Source: an uncultured Collinsella sp. (GTDB taxonomy: Bacteria; Actinomycetota; Coriobacteriia; Coriobacteriales; Coriobacteriaceae). Taken from it: a stretch of DNA of 64,000 nt. The translations under genes and the position numbers were made by a program. Under the pieces are notes generated by a model that saw only the letters and a program-made list of their open reading frames with translations, searched no databases and was not told the DNA's origin. Positions 1 through 8,202 of this stretch are shown here, piece by piece. Each line of letters begins with the position of its first letter. Positions within the stretch are counted from its first letter, which is position 1. The stretch spans positions 157,114-221,113 of the forward strand of contig CAKUGY010000002.1 of the NCBI GenBank assembly GCA_934654835.1, read 5' to 3'.

Positions 1-137
1 ACGAGAAGACTCCCGAGCACGACGCCCTGATCGCCAAGATCGACGCCTGCAACAAGGCCGACGCCGAGGCTCAGGCTGACCCGCACTTCTTTGACGAGTT
101 CCTCGAGAAGTGGGACCGCGGCGAATACCATGATTAA
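1..137 (+). CDS. lacB: LacB, galactose-6-phosphate isomerase subunit (3' end only)
   Basis: Only the last 44 codons are in the window; the reading frame enters at base 3 and stops at 135-137. The C-terminus reads QADPHFFDEFLEKWDRGEYH plus a final D, which I recognise as the conserved tail of LacB. LacAB isomerises galactose 6-phosphate to tagatose 6-phosphate. The neighbours lacX and lacC downstream support the identification. The rest of the gene, and presumably lacA, lies upstream of the window. Confidence 0.88.
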   Translation, partial: EKTPEHDALIAKIDACNKADAEAQADPHFFDEFLEKWDRGEYHD

Positions 138-144
138 TTGGGTT

Positions 145-166
145 CCGGCGTTTTAACAAACGCCGG
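145..166 (+). other. Short perfect hairpin after lacB
   Basis: A perfect 9-bp stem (CCGGCGTTT / AAACGCCGG) with a TAAC loop begins 8 bases after the lacB stop. No T-run follows, so it is not a canonical intrinsic terminator. It may stabilise the 3' end or attenuate readthrough into lacX. Confidence 0.5.
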
Positions 167-181
167 ACCGGCCGACGCTGC

Positions 182-280
182 GAAGCCATCTGGCGGGCAA
201 TCTGCCGTTCAGCTTCGACGGCATGACCAGAAGGTCAATGCCGTCTCGCTTCACGGCACCTTGCCTCGCCAGCTGGCTTC
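182..280 (+). repeat. Family B nested hairpin (copy B1)
   Basis: Outer imperfect arms (GAAGCCATCTGGCGGGCAA and its partner ending in GGCTTC) enclose a conserved core and an inner stem with the loop sequence GACCAGAAGGTC. The core segments TCTGCCGTTCAGCTTC and CGCTTCACGGCACCTTG recur with small changes at 39632-39730 on the minus strand, and more weakly at 23670-23782. The element fills most of the gap between lacB and lacX and reads in the direction of lacB. The rest of the 138-444 gap shows no gene. Confidence 0.6.
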
Positions 281-444
281 TCGCTGACGTTGGGGTGACT
301 TGTGGGGTCGCTTTGGTTGTTGCGATGCTGCGTTTGGCGTTTTAACAAGTCCGTTGACGGCTCGCGTTTCTGTGAGGGGGCGCGGGCCGGTTTTCTATCA
401 GCCCCACTGACTCGGCGGGCTGGCGTACGAAAGGGAAGGCTCCT

Positions 445-1326
445 ATGGAGTTTGTTCTTGATAACGGTTCTGTTCGTGTGGCACTGAGCACGGCTGGCGG
501 ATCGTTCACTTCGATTAAAGCCAACGGCCGCGAGTACCTGTGGCAGGGTGACCCGGCGGTTTGGTCGGGCCAAGCTCCCATTTGCTTCCCGATTTGCGGC
601 GGCCTTCGTGACGGCCGTGCGATGACCATGGGCGGCCGCGAGGTCAAGCTTGCCCGCCACGGCTTTGCCCGCAAGCAGGAGTGGAAGCTCGAGGAGCGGG
701 GCGACAACATGGTTGCGCTGAGCCTAAGCTCTGCCGACCACGCCGAGCTGCTCGAGCAGTATCCGTATCCGTTTAAGATCGTTGCACGCTACACGATCGA
801 TGCGGCAAAGGTGGCCGTGTCGTACGAGGTGACCAACGAGGGAACCGAGGACATGCCGTTCTTTGTGGGCGGTCATCCCGGCTTTAAGTGCCCGCTCGAC
901 GAGGGTGAGTCCTACGACGATTACGAGCTTCGATTTGAGCAGCGTGAGGCGGCAGAGCTCTGCACCGCCGTTCCCTCGACGGGCCTGATCGATGTTGAGC
1001 ATCGTAGTAAGAACCCGATGGTTGGCCACGGCCTGCCGCTTGCCCACGAGCTCTTCGACTTTGCCGAGACCATCTTTGATGTGCTCGAGAGTCGTGTGGT
1101 CACGCTGACCAAGAAGACCGAGGACAAGGGCGTGCGCCTGACATTCCCTGATATGCCGTACCTGATTGTATGGAGCAAGCCCGAGGGCGACTTTGTTGCG
1201 GTTGAGCCGTGGGGCGGCCTGTCCACCTGCTCCGATGAGGACGATATCCTGGAGCACAAGCGTGGCTGCCTGGTGGCCAAGCCGGGGGAGACCGTCACCC
1301 GTGGCTTTGAGATCGAGATTCTTTAA
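445..1326 (+). CDS. lacX: Aldose 1-epimerase family protein, LacX-like
   Basis: The 293-residue protein has the galactose mutarotase fold signature, including the GGHPGFKCP segment near residues 142-150 and the VAVEPWGGLS block near the C-terminus. LacX proteins are this subfamily and are typically encoded beside the tagatose-6-phosphate (lac) genes, as here between lacB and lacC. The likely role is anomer conversion of a hexose or hexose phosphate in the cytoplasm; the true substrate cannot be read from sequence. The start is supported by AAGGGAAGG at 431-439. The gap to lacC is 56 bases, so co-transcription is likely. Confidence 0.82.
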   Translation: MEFVLDNGSVRVALSTAGGSFTSIKANGREYLWQGDPAVWSGQAPICFPICGGLRDGRAMTMGGREVKLARHGFARKQEWKLEERGDNMVALSLSSADHAELLEQYPYPFKIVARYTIDAAKVAVSYEVTNEGTEDMPFFVGGHPGFKCPLDEGESYDDYELRFEQREAAELCTAVPSTGLIDVEHRSKNPMVGHGLPLAHELFDFAETIFDVLESRVVTLTKKTEDKGVRLTFPDMPYLIVWSKPEGDFVAVEPWGGLSTCSDEDDILEHKRGCLVAKPGETVTRGFEIEIL

Positions 1327-1382
1327 CGAGCTATCGTATGTTTGGGGACGCACACGTCGTGCCCCGGAAACAGGAGATCAAC

Positions 1383-2318
1383 ATGATTCTGACCGTTACC
1401 ATGAACCCGTCGATTGATACGCGCTATCAGCTCGACAAGCTGATCATCGACGACGTGAATCGCGTGACGCCCGAAAAGACCGCTGGTGGCAAGGGCCTCA
1501 ACGTGAGCCGTGTGCTGCTGCAGCTGGGCGATGACGTGCTCGCAACCGGCCTGCTCGGCGGCCACATGGGTGCCTATATGGCCGAGCTTATGGATGCCGA
1601 CGGCGTTAAGAACGACTTTGTGCCTATCGCCGGCGAGACGCGCATTTGCCTGAACATCCTGCACGAGGGCAATCAGACCGAGCTGCTGGAGAGCGGCCCG
1701 CAGATCGCACCTGCCGAGCTCGATGCCTTCACGGCTAAGTTCGCCGAGCTTGCAGCGAAGGCGGACGTTGTGACGCTTTCGGGCTCGCTGCCGCGTGGCG
1801 TCGATGCCGGCTACTATGCCGAGCTCGTCAAGATTGCCGAGAAGGCGGGCGCCAAGGTGCTGCTCGATACTTCGGGCGCTTCGCTGGAGGCCGCGCTGGC
1901 ATCCGACGCCAAGCCCGAGCTCGTGAAGCCCAACCTGACCGAGATTAACGGCCTGCTGGGCACGTCCTTTACCACCGACGACGTCGACGCGCTGCGCGAG
2001 GCGCTTGCCGCCGACGGCCGCTTTGCCGGTATTCCCTGGGTTGTCGTCTCGATGGGTGCCGCCGGCTCGGTGGGCTTCCACGAGGGCCGTGCGTTCCGCG
2101 CCAAGACGCCCGCGATTGCCGCTGTCAACGCGACGGGTTCCGGCGACTCGACCATCGCCGGCTTCGCGCACGCCATCGCCGCTGGCGCCGATGATGTCAC
2201 GGTGCTCAAGACCGCCAATACCTGCGGCAAGCTCAACGCCATGGATCCCAAGACCGGCCACCTGGTAATGGACCGCTGGGACGAGGTCTACAACAGCGTC
2301 ACGGTTACGGAGCTGTAG
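1383..2318 (+). CDS. lacC: Tagatose-6-phosphate kinase
   Basis: This 311-residue PfkB-family (ribokinase-like) sugar kinase phosphorylates tagatose 6-phosphate to tagatose 1,6-bisphosphate. The N-terminal MILTVTMNPSID, the TAGGKGLNVSR glycine-rich motif near residues 35-45, and the anion-hole/catalytic motif NATGSGDSTIAG near residue 250 are visible. The match extends to the C-terminal region typical of LacC (ANTCGKLNAMDPKTG). I chose the ATG at 1383 because it starts the conserved N-terminus and follows AGGAG by 7 bases; an in-frame ATG at 1338 lacks support. The aldolase that completes the pathway is the GatY-like protein at 10628-11485. 1-phosphofructokinase is the alternative within the family. 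Confidence 0.88.
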   Translation: MILTVTMNPSIDTRYQLDKLIIDDVNRVTPEKTAGGKGLNVSRVLLQLGDDVLATGLLGGHMGAYMAELMDADGVKNDFVPIAGETRICLNILHEGNQTELLESGPQIAPAELDAFTAKFAELAAKADVVTLSGSLPRGVDAGYYAELVKIAEKAGAKVLLDTSGASLEAALASDAKPELVKPNLTEINGLLGTSFTTDDVDALREALAADGRFAGIPWVVVSMGAAGSVGFHEGRAFRAKTPAIAAVNATGSGDSTIAGFAHAIAAGADDVTVLKTANTCGKLNAMDPKTGHLVMDRWDEVYNSVTVTEL

Positions 2319-2330
2319 AAGTTACAAAAC

Positions 2331-2394
2331 GAGCGTGGATAATCTCCCACTTTTGGTGCCCATCCGAGCCCAAAGTGGGAGATTTTCCACGCTC
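2331..2394. repeat. Intergenic inverted repeat (GTGGATAATCTCCCACTTT family)
   Basis: A 64-base palindromic element has arms GAGCGTGGATAATCTCCCAC and its complement around a short loop. Its left arm shares about 20 bases with a second element at 39443-39516. It lies between convergent lacC and galT and could fold into a stem on either transcript. Confidence 0.65.
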
Positions 2395-2406
2395 ATTCGG
2401 GGTAGT

Positions 2407-2449
2407 AAAAAACGGCGCCCGTCGGCGATGTTGCCGGCGGGCGCCGTTG
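2407..2449 (-). terminator. Intrinsic terminator of the galK-galT operon
   Basis: Reading the minus strand, a GC-rich stem (AACGGCGCCCG with its complement CGGGCGCCGTT) is followed directly by six T residues. It lies 46 bases after the galT stop and fits a Rho-independent terminator. In the plus direction the stem lacks a T-run. Confidence 0.75.
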
Positions 2450-2494
2450 TCGTGTGGGCGCTATTTGTCGAGCGCGAGCGTCGGGGCCTGCGTC

Positions 2495-4123
2495 CTACAG
2501 CGAGTCGATGAAGCGCTGCTGAGCGGCGCGGCCGGCTTCGTCCCACTTAAAGACGCCGGCGTTGTCGAGCACGTGGCCAAACACCACGCCGACCTCCTCG
2601 TGCAGGATGTCGATGGCGTTTTCCGCCGTAAGCTCATCGGCACGACGGGCATAGACGTCCAGGGCCCATGCGGCGTGGCTGCGGCAAAGGTCGTCGCCCT
2701 CGAGCGCGGCGGCAAGGTCGTAGCTTGCGTCGACCTTGGCGGCCAGCAGGTGCTCGCGGACGGCGCCGAGCTCGGGGACCAGGCGCGGCGGCAGAATCGC
2801 CAGGCCCATGACCTCAATCAGGCCGATGTTCTCCTTCTTAATGTGGTGATACACGGCATGCGGGTGGAACACGCCCAGCGGATGCTCATCGGTCGTAATG
2901 TTGCAGCGAAGCGCCAGGTAGGCCTCGTAGATATCGCCACCGGCATTGCCGCGGGAGTCCACGCGGCGGATGACGGGCGTCACGGTGTTGTGGGCCACGC
3001 CGTCGGCCGTGTGCGCGATGACACCCACGGACTCGTCGGTCCACTCGCGCCAGGCGAGGATAATCTTCTCAGCAGCATCGAGCAGCTGAGCGCGGTCGTG
3101 TGAGCGCAGACGCAGCACCGAAAGCGGCCACTGCAGCACGGTACCGGTGACCTTGTCAAAGCCGGGCACGCTAAACTGCGAGACCTCGGCCGCGTGCATC
3201 ATGGGGAACTCGTGCGCGCCGCCCTGGAAGTGGTCGTGCGACAGAATCGAGCCACCCACGATGGGCAGGTCGGCGTTGGAGCCGATAAAGTAGTGCGGGA
3301 ACAGGTCCACAAAGTCGAGCAGGCAGGAGAGACCCTTGCGATCGACGTGCATCGGACGATGCTCGGAGCTCATGGCAATGCAGTGCTCGTTAAAGTACGC
3401 GTACGGGCTGTACTGGAAGCCCCAGCGCTCGCCGTCGAGCTCAATAGGAATAACGCGCAGGTTCTGGCGAGCGGGATGAGCGCCACCGTCGGCTGCGGCG
3501 GATCGTCCGGGGTAGCCCTCGTTTTCGATGCAGAGCTGGCAGGCGGGATACTTCTCGCCCGTGTTCTTGGCAGCACCGGCTGCGGCAATGTCGCGCGGGT
3601 CCTTTTCGGGCTTGGACAGGTTGATAGTAATCTCAAGATCGCCCCAGTTGGTGGGGGTACTCCATTTGATGTTGCGCGCGATGGCGGCACGGCGCACATA
3701 GCCGGCGTCGCAGCACAGGCCGTAGAACCAGTCGGTCGCGGCGCGGGGCTCGTTGACGCCCATGCGTCCGTTGAACTCCTCGTTTACAACCGAAGGCCTC
3801 GGCATAAGCACACCCATGATGTGCATAGCGATACGGTCGCGGCCCGACGCCGTGTCCTCGGCGGCACCGTTGGCGACGGCGGTCTCGGAAAGCGCGGCGA
3901 GCGTGCCCTCCAGATCAAAGTCGGGGAGGGTGTTGGGGTGCAAAAGCGAGATCTTCTCGGTCTGCAGTGCCCAGGCCATGTCGAGCGCGGGGCCCGTGGC
4001 GCCGATGCACTCCAGAATGGTGTTGTAGGCCCAGATGCGGTCGTCCTGCCCGATCATGGACCGGTGGATGGCGTACTCGATCAGGTTCTGCGCAGCCTCG
4101 CGCACGTCGGTCATTACAGCCAT
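2495..4123 (-). CDS. galT: UDP-glucose-hexose-1-phosphate uridylyltransferase (Gram-positive type)
   Basis: GalT transfers UMP from UDP-glucose to galactose 1-phosphate in the Leloir pathway. The 542-residue length fits the longer Gram-positive GalT family rather than the ~350-residue E. coli type. The nucleophile region appears as ILSHDHFQGGAHEFPM near residues 294-309. It follows galK directly. The GTAATG-type overlap allows two starts: ATG 4123 (a GGGGG tract about 11 bases upstream) or ATG 4114, which overlaps the galK stop as TAATG. I kept 4123; either way the genes are translationally coupled. Confidence 0.9.
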   Translation of the reverse strand: MAVMTDVREAAQNLIEYAIHRSMIGQDDRIWAYNTILECIGATGPALDMAWALQTEKISLLHPNTLPDFDLEGTLAALSETAVANGAAEDTASGRDRIAMHIMGVLMPRPSVVNEEFNGRMGVNEPRAATDWFYGLCCDAGYVRRAAIARNIKWSTPTNWGDLEITINLSKPEKDPRDIAAAGAAKNTGEKYPACQLCIENEGYPGRSAAADGGAHPARQNLRVIPIELDGERWGFQYSPYAYFNEHCIAMSSEHRPMHVDRKGLSCLLDFVDLFPHYFIGSNADLPIVGGSILSHDHFQGGAHEFPMMHAAEVSQFSVPGFDKVTGTVLQWPLSVLRLRSHDRAQLLDAAEKIILAWREWTDESVGVIAHTADGVAHNTVTPVIRRVDSRGNAGGDIYEAYLALRCNITTDEHPLGVFHPHAVYHHIKKENIGLIEVMGLAILPPRLVPELGAVREHLLAAKVDASYDLAAALEGDDLCRSHAAWALDVYARRADELTAENAIDILHEEVGVVFGHVLDNAGVFKWDEAGRAAQQRFIDSL

Positions 4124-5319
4124 GCCGCGTAAGCCCCCTTATCGGAGATAGCGTAGTGACGGGCAGAGCCCTCGCCCAGCCAGCCGTTCATCTTGGTAAT
4201 GAAGGTATCGACCAGATCGAGCGGCACGAAGGCCTGAATAGTGCCGCCAAAGCCACCGCCGTGGATGCGGACGGCGCCGCGGCCGTCGAGCACGTGCTCG
4301 GCCAGCGCCAGGGCGTACATGGAGGGCTGCTCGGAGCCCAGCTTGGCAACGACATTCTGCAGGTACATGGCAGAGCTGGCGCCGGACTCGCGCGTCAGGA
4401 CCAGGAACTGGTCGATGTCGCCGGCGTTAAGAGCCGCCCAGCGCTTGTCGACCAGACCGTTCTCGTACCAGTAGTGAACGGCGCGCAGGCAGGCGCGGTC
4501 GCCCAGCTTGGCGCGCAGCTCGGGGAGCTTGGCGTCAAAGTCGGCAACGTCGACCTCGCACAGACGTGCCTTGCCAAACTCGGCGGCAACATCCTGCATC
4601 TCGCGCGGAACGGCGGCGTAGTCATCGGTGGCTGCCACATGGTCGGCACCCACCTTAACGAGCACGAGCGCATAGCCGTGGTCCTCAAAGTTGAGCTCGA
4701 GCTTCTGAGTTTTAGGCTGAGCCTGGTCCTCAAAATCCATGTAGGCAAGGCCGCCCAGGCATACGGCAGCCTGGTCCATCAGGCCGCAGGGCTTGCCGTA
4801 GTAGTTGTTCTCGGTGCGCTGGCTCATCTGCGCAAGCGCGACGGGCTCAATGGCGGGCGCGCCCCAGAGCGTCTCCATGGCGCGGCCGTATGCTGCCTCG
4901 ACGGCAGCGGAGCTGGAAAGGCCGCCGCCCGAGGGGACGGAGCAGGTGAAGGCAAAGTCGAAGCCGTGGGGCTCAACGCCTAGGGCTGCGACCTCGTGGG
5001 CCATGCCGCGGACGAGGCTTGCGGACGTGCCCTTCTCGGACTCCTGAACATCCAGCGTGTCGAGCGTGATCTCAAAGGTGGGGTAGCCCTCGTCGGCAAC
5101 GCGGACCTTGTTGGTGTCGGTTGCCACGGCAATGCCGTCGACGGCGACATCGAGCGAGCCGGCGATAACGTGGCCGCCTTCGTGGTCGGTGTGGTTGCCG
5201 CTGATCTCGGAGCGGCCGGGTGCGTGCACGTAGAGCACCTGGCGGTCGCCGATGGGGCCAAACTCCTCCTCAAACAGCTTGGTGAGCGTGGCGAGCGTCT
5301 TTTCGTCGGGGGCGGTCAT
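4114..5319 (-). CDS. galK: Galactokinase
   Basis: This 401-residue GHMP kinase phosphorylates galactose at C1. The galactokinase signature GRSEISGNHTDHEGGHV lies near the N-terminus. The GHMP ATP loop SVPSGGGLSSSAAVE is central, GLMDQAA follows, and GGGFGGTIQAF is near the C-terminus. The start at 5319 follows AAGGAAAGGA; an in-frame ATG at 5406 would add 29 non-conserved residues covering an operator site, so I rejected it. It is the first gene of the galK-galT operon and diverges from a LacI-family gene. Galactose can therefore enter either this route or the tagatose route. Confidence 0.92.
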   Translation of the reverse strand: MTAPDEKTLATLTKLFEEEFGPIGDRQVLYVHAPGRSEISGNHTDHEGGHVIAGSLDVAVDGIAVATDTNKVRVADEGYPTFEITLDTLDVQESEKGTSASLVRGMAHEVAALGVEPHGFDFAFTCSVPSGGGLSSSAAVEAAYGRAMETLWGAPAIEPVALAQMSQRTENNYYGKPCGLMDQAAVCLGGLAYMDFEDQAQPKTQKLELNFEDHGYALVLVKVGADHVAATDDYAAVPREMQDVAAEFGKARLCEVDVADFDAKLPELRAKLGDRACLRAVHYWYENGLVDKRWAALNAGDIDQFLVLTRESGASSAMYLQNVVAKLGSEQPSMYALALAEHVLDGRGAVRIHGGGFGGTIQAFVPLDLVDTFITKMNGWLGEGSARHYAISDKGAYAAWL

Positions 5320-5362
5320 GGGGATCCTTTCCTTGGCGCGTACGGGTAAGTTTTGCGTCGTT

Positions 5363-5378
5363 ATGAGTACGTTAACAA
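5363..5378. promoter_or_regulatory. LacI-type operator O1 in the galK promoter region
   Basis: The 16-mer ATGAGTACGTTAACAA is one of three copies of a motif centred on ACGT between galK and the divergent LacI-family gene. Sites O1 and O2 form a 17-bp perfect inverted repeat with each other, suited to looping or paired dimer binding. Assignment to the adjacent LacI protein is inference. Confidence 0.65.
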
Positions 5379-5426
5379 TTTGAAGCGGCGTGAATTCAGC
5401 ATTCACGATGCCGCACGTTAAGGGCT

Positions 5427-5442
5427 ATGTTAACGTACTCAT
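5427..5442. promoter_or_regulatory. LacI-type operator O2
   Basis: ATGTTAACGTACTCAT has partial dyad symmetry (ATG/CAT ends and a central ACGT). It is the reverse complement of O1 across the shared bases and lies 64 bases from it. O1 and O2 together resemble the paired operators of LacI/GalR regulators. Confidence 0.65.
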
Positions 5443-5549
5443 AACACAACGCTTATTACTTTTTGAGAATCTGGTAATCGGTCGAAATTCGACCGTGAAC
5501 GGTAGTGCCGTATGGACTTATAGAGCAGAAGAGCTGCAGCTAGAAAAAG

Positions 5550-5565
5550 TAGAGTACGTTAACAT
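5550..5565. promoter_or_regulatory. LacI-type operator O3, upstream of the LacI-family gene
   Basis: TAGAGTACGTTAACAT matches O1 over GAGTACGTTAACA. It lies about 90 bases before the regulator's GTG start, consistent with autoregulation. A hairpin (GCCCTCCGC / GCGGAGGGC, 5582-5616) follows between this site and the start. Confidence 0.6.
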
Positions 5566-5656
5566 GCGTCCGACGATAGCGGCCCTCCGCACGGGTCAAA
5601 TTCCCGCGCGGAGGGCATGCACGCTATTCCGATCTTGCAAGGGTGAAGGTGATCTT

Positions 5657-6688
5657 GTGGCAAGGCGCCCCTCCAACGATACAGGCTCGCGTCCGGTTTC
5701 CATGGCCGACGTCGCCCGCGCTGCTGGCGTTTCGCAGCAGACGGTCTCGCGCGTCGCCAACGGCCTGCCCAATGTGAACGAGCAGACGCGCCAGCGCGTG
5801 CAGGCCGCCATGCAAGAGCTCGGCTTTCGCCCGAGCTATGCCGGCCGCTCCCTGCGCGACGGTCGCTACCATTCGGTCGGCCTATGCGTCAACGACGTCA
5901 CCAAGTTTGGGAACCTGACAATGATCGACGGCATCGCCAGCGCCGCTCGCGAGCACGGCTGTGCCATCACGCTAGTCGAGATGTCCAAGACCGAGGAGTT
6001 TTCGCTTGCCGAAGCCACGCGTCGCATGGCGGCCCTGCCGGTCGATGGCATCATTATCGGCATGAGCCGTATGGCGCCCGACTTTGAGACGTTTGATCCA
6101 CTGCCGGGGATCGGCACGGTTATCGTCACCATGTATGCGCATCCGCGCGTGACCACGGTCGATTCCGACCATTACGGCTGCTCGCTGCTGCTTATGGACC
6201 ATCTGTTTGAGCTTGGCCACGAGCAGATTCGATATATCGGCGGTCCATCCTTCTCGGTGGACGAGCAATTCCGCCGCGCCGGTTGGCAAGACGCGCTCGA
6301 GCGCAGGCATATCGAGCCGGCAGAGCCGCTCGAGGGCGACTGGTCTGCCAACAGTGGCTACGAGGCCGGCAGGTATCTGGCCGAGCACGACCGCACCATG
6401 ACGGCGGTCTATGCGGCAAACGACCAGATGGCAAACGGCGCCATCGCCGCGCTGCGCGATAGTGGCCTGCGCGTGCCCGAGGACGTGAGCGTGGTGGGCG
6501 TCGACGATTCGCTCGATGATTTTGTCGCACACAACGAGCTCACGACCGTGCGGTTCGATCTGCATCAGCGCGGACGCGAGGTGTTTGAGCATGCGGTCCC
6601 TAAGGAGGGGACGCCGGGCAAGACCGTCGCGATCCGTATCCCCGGCCAGCTCATCGTTCGGCATACCACAGCGGCTCCGCGCGCATAG
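5657..6688 (+). CDS. LacI/GalR-family transcriptional regulator
   Basis: The 343-residue protein has an N-terminal LacI helix-turn-helix (MADVARAAGVSQQTVSRVAN, near residues 16-35) followed by a periplasmic-binding-protein-like sensor domain ending with the typical VPEDVSVVGVDDS block. I chose the GTG at 5657, which follows GAAGGTGATC and gives the usual family length; an upstream ATG at 5390 would run through operators O2 and O3. It diverges from galK, and the three GAGTACGTTAAC sites between them suggest it represses galKT and itself. The inducer is probably galactose or a derivative, which is inference. Confidence 0.85.
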   Translation: MARRPSNDTGSRPVSMADVARAAGVSQQTVSRVANGLPNVNEQTRQRVQAAMQELGFRPSYAGRSLRDGRYHSVGLCVNDVTKFGNLTMIDGIASAAREHGCAITLVEMSKTEEFSLAEATRRMAALPVDGIIIGMSRMAPDFETFDPLPGIGTVIVTMYAHPRVTTVDSDHYGCSLLLMDHLFELGHEQIRYIGGPSFSVDEQFRRAGWQDALERRHIEPAEPLEGDWSANSGYEAGRYLAEHDRTMTAVYAANDQMANGAIAALRDSGLRVPEDVSVVGVDDSLDDFVAHNELTTVRFDLHQRGREVFEHAVPKEGTPGKTVAIRIPGQLIVRHTTAAPRA

Positions 6689-6817
6689 TTTCCGCAGGTC
6701 AACGGCGTGTTGCTGCGTTTGGATAACAAACGGTAAGGATGCTGGCAGATGGCTGTTGGGATACAGCCGAGTGCTATGATAGACGGGTTCTTTTGTCTAT
6801 CTAGGAGGCTTTGCCTG

Positions 6818-7978
6818 ATGGAGATCACCAAGGATATCCGCTACGTTGGCGTCGACGATCACGACATTGACCTGTTCGAGGGCCAGTACGACGTGTCCGA
6901 GAACGGTATGGCATACAACAGCTACGCTATCTTGGGCGAGAAGATCGCTGTCGCCGATTCGGTCGACGGCGGTTTTGTTGATGAGTGGCTCGGCAACATC
7001 GAGGCCGTGCTCGACGGTCGCACGCCCGATTACCTGGTCGTCCACCACATGGAGCCCGACCACTCCGCTGGCATCGCCGCCTTTATGGAGCGCTATCCGC
7101 AGGCCCAGATCGTGGCCAGCATGGGCGCCTTCCGCATGATGGTCAACTACTTTGGCACCGATTATCCCGAGCGCAAGATGGTCGTCAAAGAGGGCGACGT
7201 GCTCGACCTGGGCGGCCACAGCCTGACCTTCGTCGGTGCCCCCAACGTGCACTGGCCCGAGGTACTCTTCTCCTACGAGGCCACCGACAAGGTGCTCTTT
7301 AGTGCCGACGGCTTTGGTAAGTTCGGTGCCAACGACATCGAGGACCCGGAAGGCTGGGCCTGCGAGGCGCGTCGTTACTACTTTGGTATCGTGGGCAAGT
7401 TCGGCAAGTTCGTGCAGGCCGTGCTCAAGAAGGCCGCCGATCTGGATATTCAGATCATCTGCCCGCTCCACGGCCCCGTGCTGACCGAGAACCTGGGTTA
7501 TTACCTCGACACCTACAACACCTGGTCGAGCTACCAGCCCGAGGACGAGGGCATCACCATTGCCTACGCGAGCGTCTACGGCCATCTGAAGGCTGCCGTC
7601 GAGGAGCTCGCCGCGGCACTCGAGGCTCGCGGCCAGAAGGTCTCCGTCTTTGACCTTGCTCGCGACGATATGGCCGAGGCCGTTGAGGACGCGTTCCGCT
7701 ACAACCGTCTGGTGCTTGCTTCCATCACCTACCAGGGCGAGATCTTCCCGTTTATGAGCACCTTCATCCACACGCTCGCCGAGCATGCCTACCAGAACCG
7801 CACGGTGGCACTCGTCGAGGCCGGCTCTTGGGCGCCTGCCGCTGCCAAGGTCATGACCAAGGAGCTCGAGGGCATGAAGGACATCACCCTGGCGCAGAAC
7901 AAGGTGACCGTCCTGGGCTCGCTCAACGACGCATCGCGCGCTCAGATCGAGGCCCTCGCCGACGAGCTTTCCAAGTAG
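6818..7978 (+). CDS. Flavodiiron protein (FprA-type O2/NO reductase)
   Basis: This 386-residue protein has an N-terminal metallo-beta-lactamase-like diiron domain with the HxExDH ligands in HHMEPDHSAG near residue 80, and further ligand regions around VHWPE and CPLHGP. A C-terminal flavodoxin domain starts near ITIAYASVYGHLK (about residue 255). The family reduces O2 to water or NO to N2O in the cytoplasm of anaerobes, using a rubredoxin or similar donor. AGGAGG at 6803-6808 fixes the ATG at 6818. It stands alone; a strong hairpin follows at 8001-8050. Confidence 0.88.
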   Translation: MEITKDIRYVGVDDHDIDLFEGQYDVSENGMAYNSYAILGEKIAVADSVDGGFVDEWLGNIEAVLDGRTPDYLVVHHMEPDHSAGIAAFMERYPQAQIVASMGAFRMMVNYFGTDYPERKMVVKEGDVLDLGGHSLTFVGAPNVHWPEVLFSYEATDKVLFSADGFGKFGANDIEDPEGWACEARRYYFGIVGKFGKFVQAVLKKAADLDIQIICPLHGPVLTENLGYYLDTYNTWSSYQPEDEGITIAYASVYGHLKAAVEELAAALEARGQKVSVFDLARDDMAEAVEDAFRYNRLVLASITYQGEIFPFMSTFIHTLAEHAYQNRTVALVEAGSWAPAAAKVMTKELEGMKDITLAQNKVTVLGSLNDASRAQIEALADELSK

Positions 7979-8000
7979 CGATACGTTCGCTTTTGACACG

Positions 8001-8050
8001 AAAACTACCACAAAGGGGACAGGCACCTTTGTGGTGGTTTTTGTTTTTGG
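8001..8050 (+). terminator. GGGACA-loop hairpin serving as terminator (copy F1)
   Basis: The stem ACTACCACAAAGG / CCTTTGTGGTGGT has the loop GGACAGGCA and is followed by TTTTTGTTTTT, so it should terminate the flavodiiron transcript. The sequence CCACAAAGGGGACAGG and its flank recur in inverted orientation at 9444-9490, so the ATPase gene lies between two inverted copies. Confidence 0.7.
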
Positions 8051-8084
8051 TCGAAGAGGACGGTTGGCACGGCTGTTGACCGTT

Positions 8085-8160
8085 TGCTCAAAGAACTCAA
8101 GCATGCTCAAAAAACTCAAAGATGCTCAAGAAAATCAAAGATGCTCAAACTAATCAAGGG
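8085..8160 (+). repeat. Four 19-bp tandem direct repeats
   Basis: Four consecutive 19-base units start at 8085, 8104, 8123 and 8142. Each begins TGCTCAA and continues with an A-rich ACTCAARRA-like half. They end 42 bases before the ATPase start codon. The arrangement resembles iterons or a multimeric operator; function is not known. Confidence 0.8.
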
Positions 8161-8202
8161 CTGTAGGGCATAATGGAATTACGTGAGTTCAAGGGAGGCC
8201 TT

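Noticed and set aside
8085..8160. CRISPR-like array
   Set aside because: The four 19-bp units are contiguous tandem repeats without spacers, and no cas genes are present.
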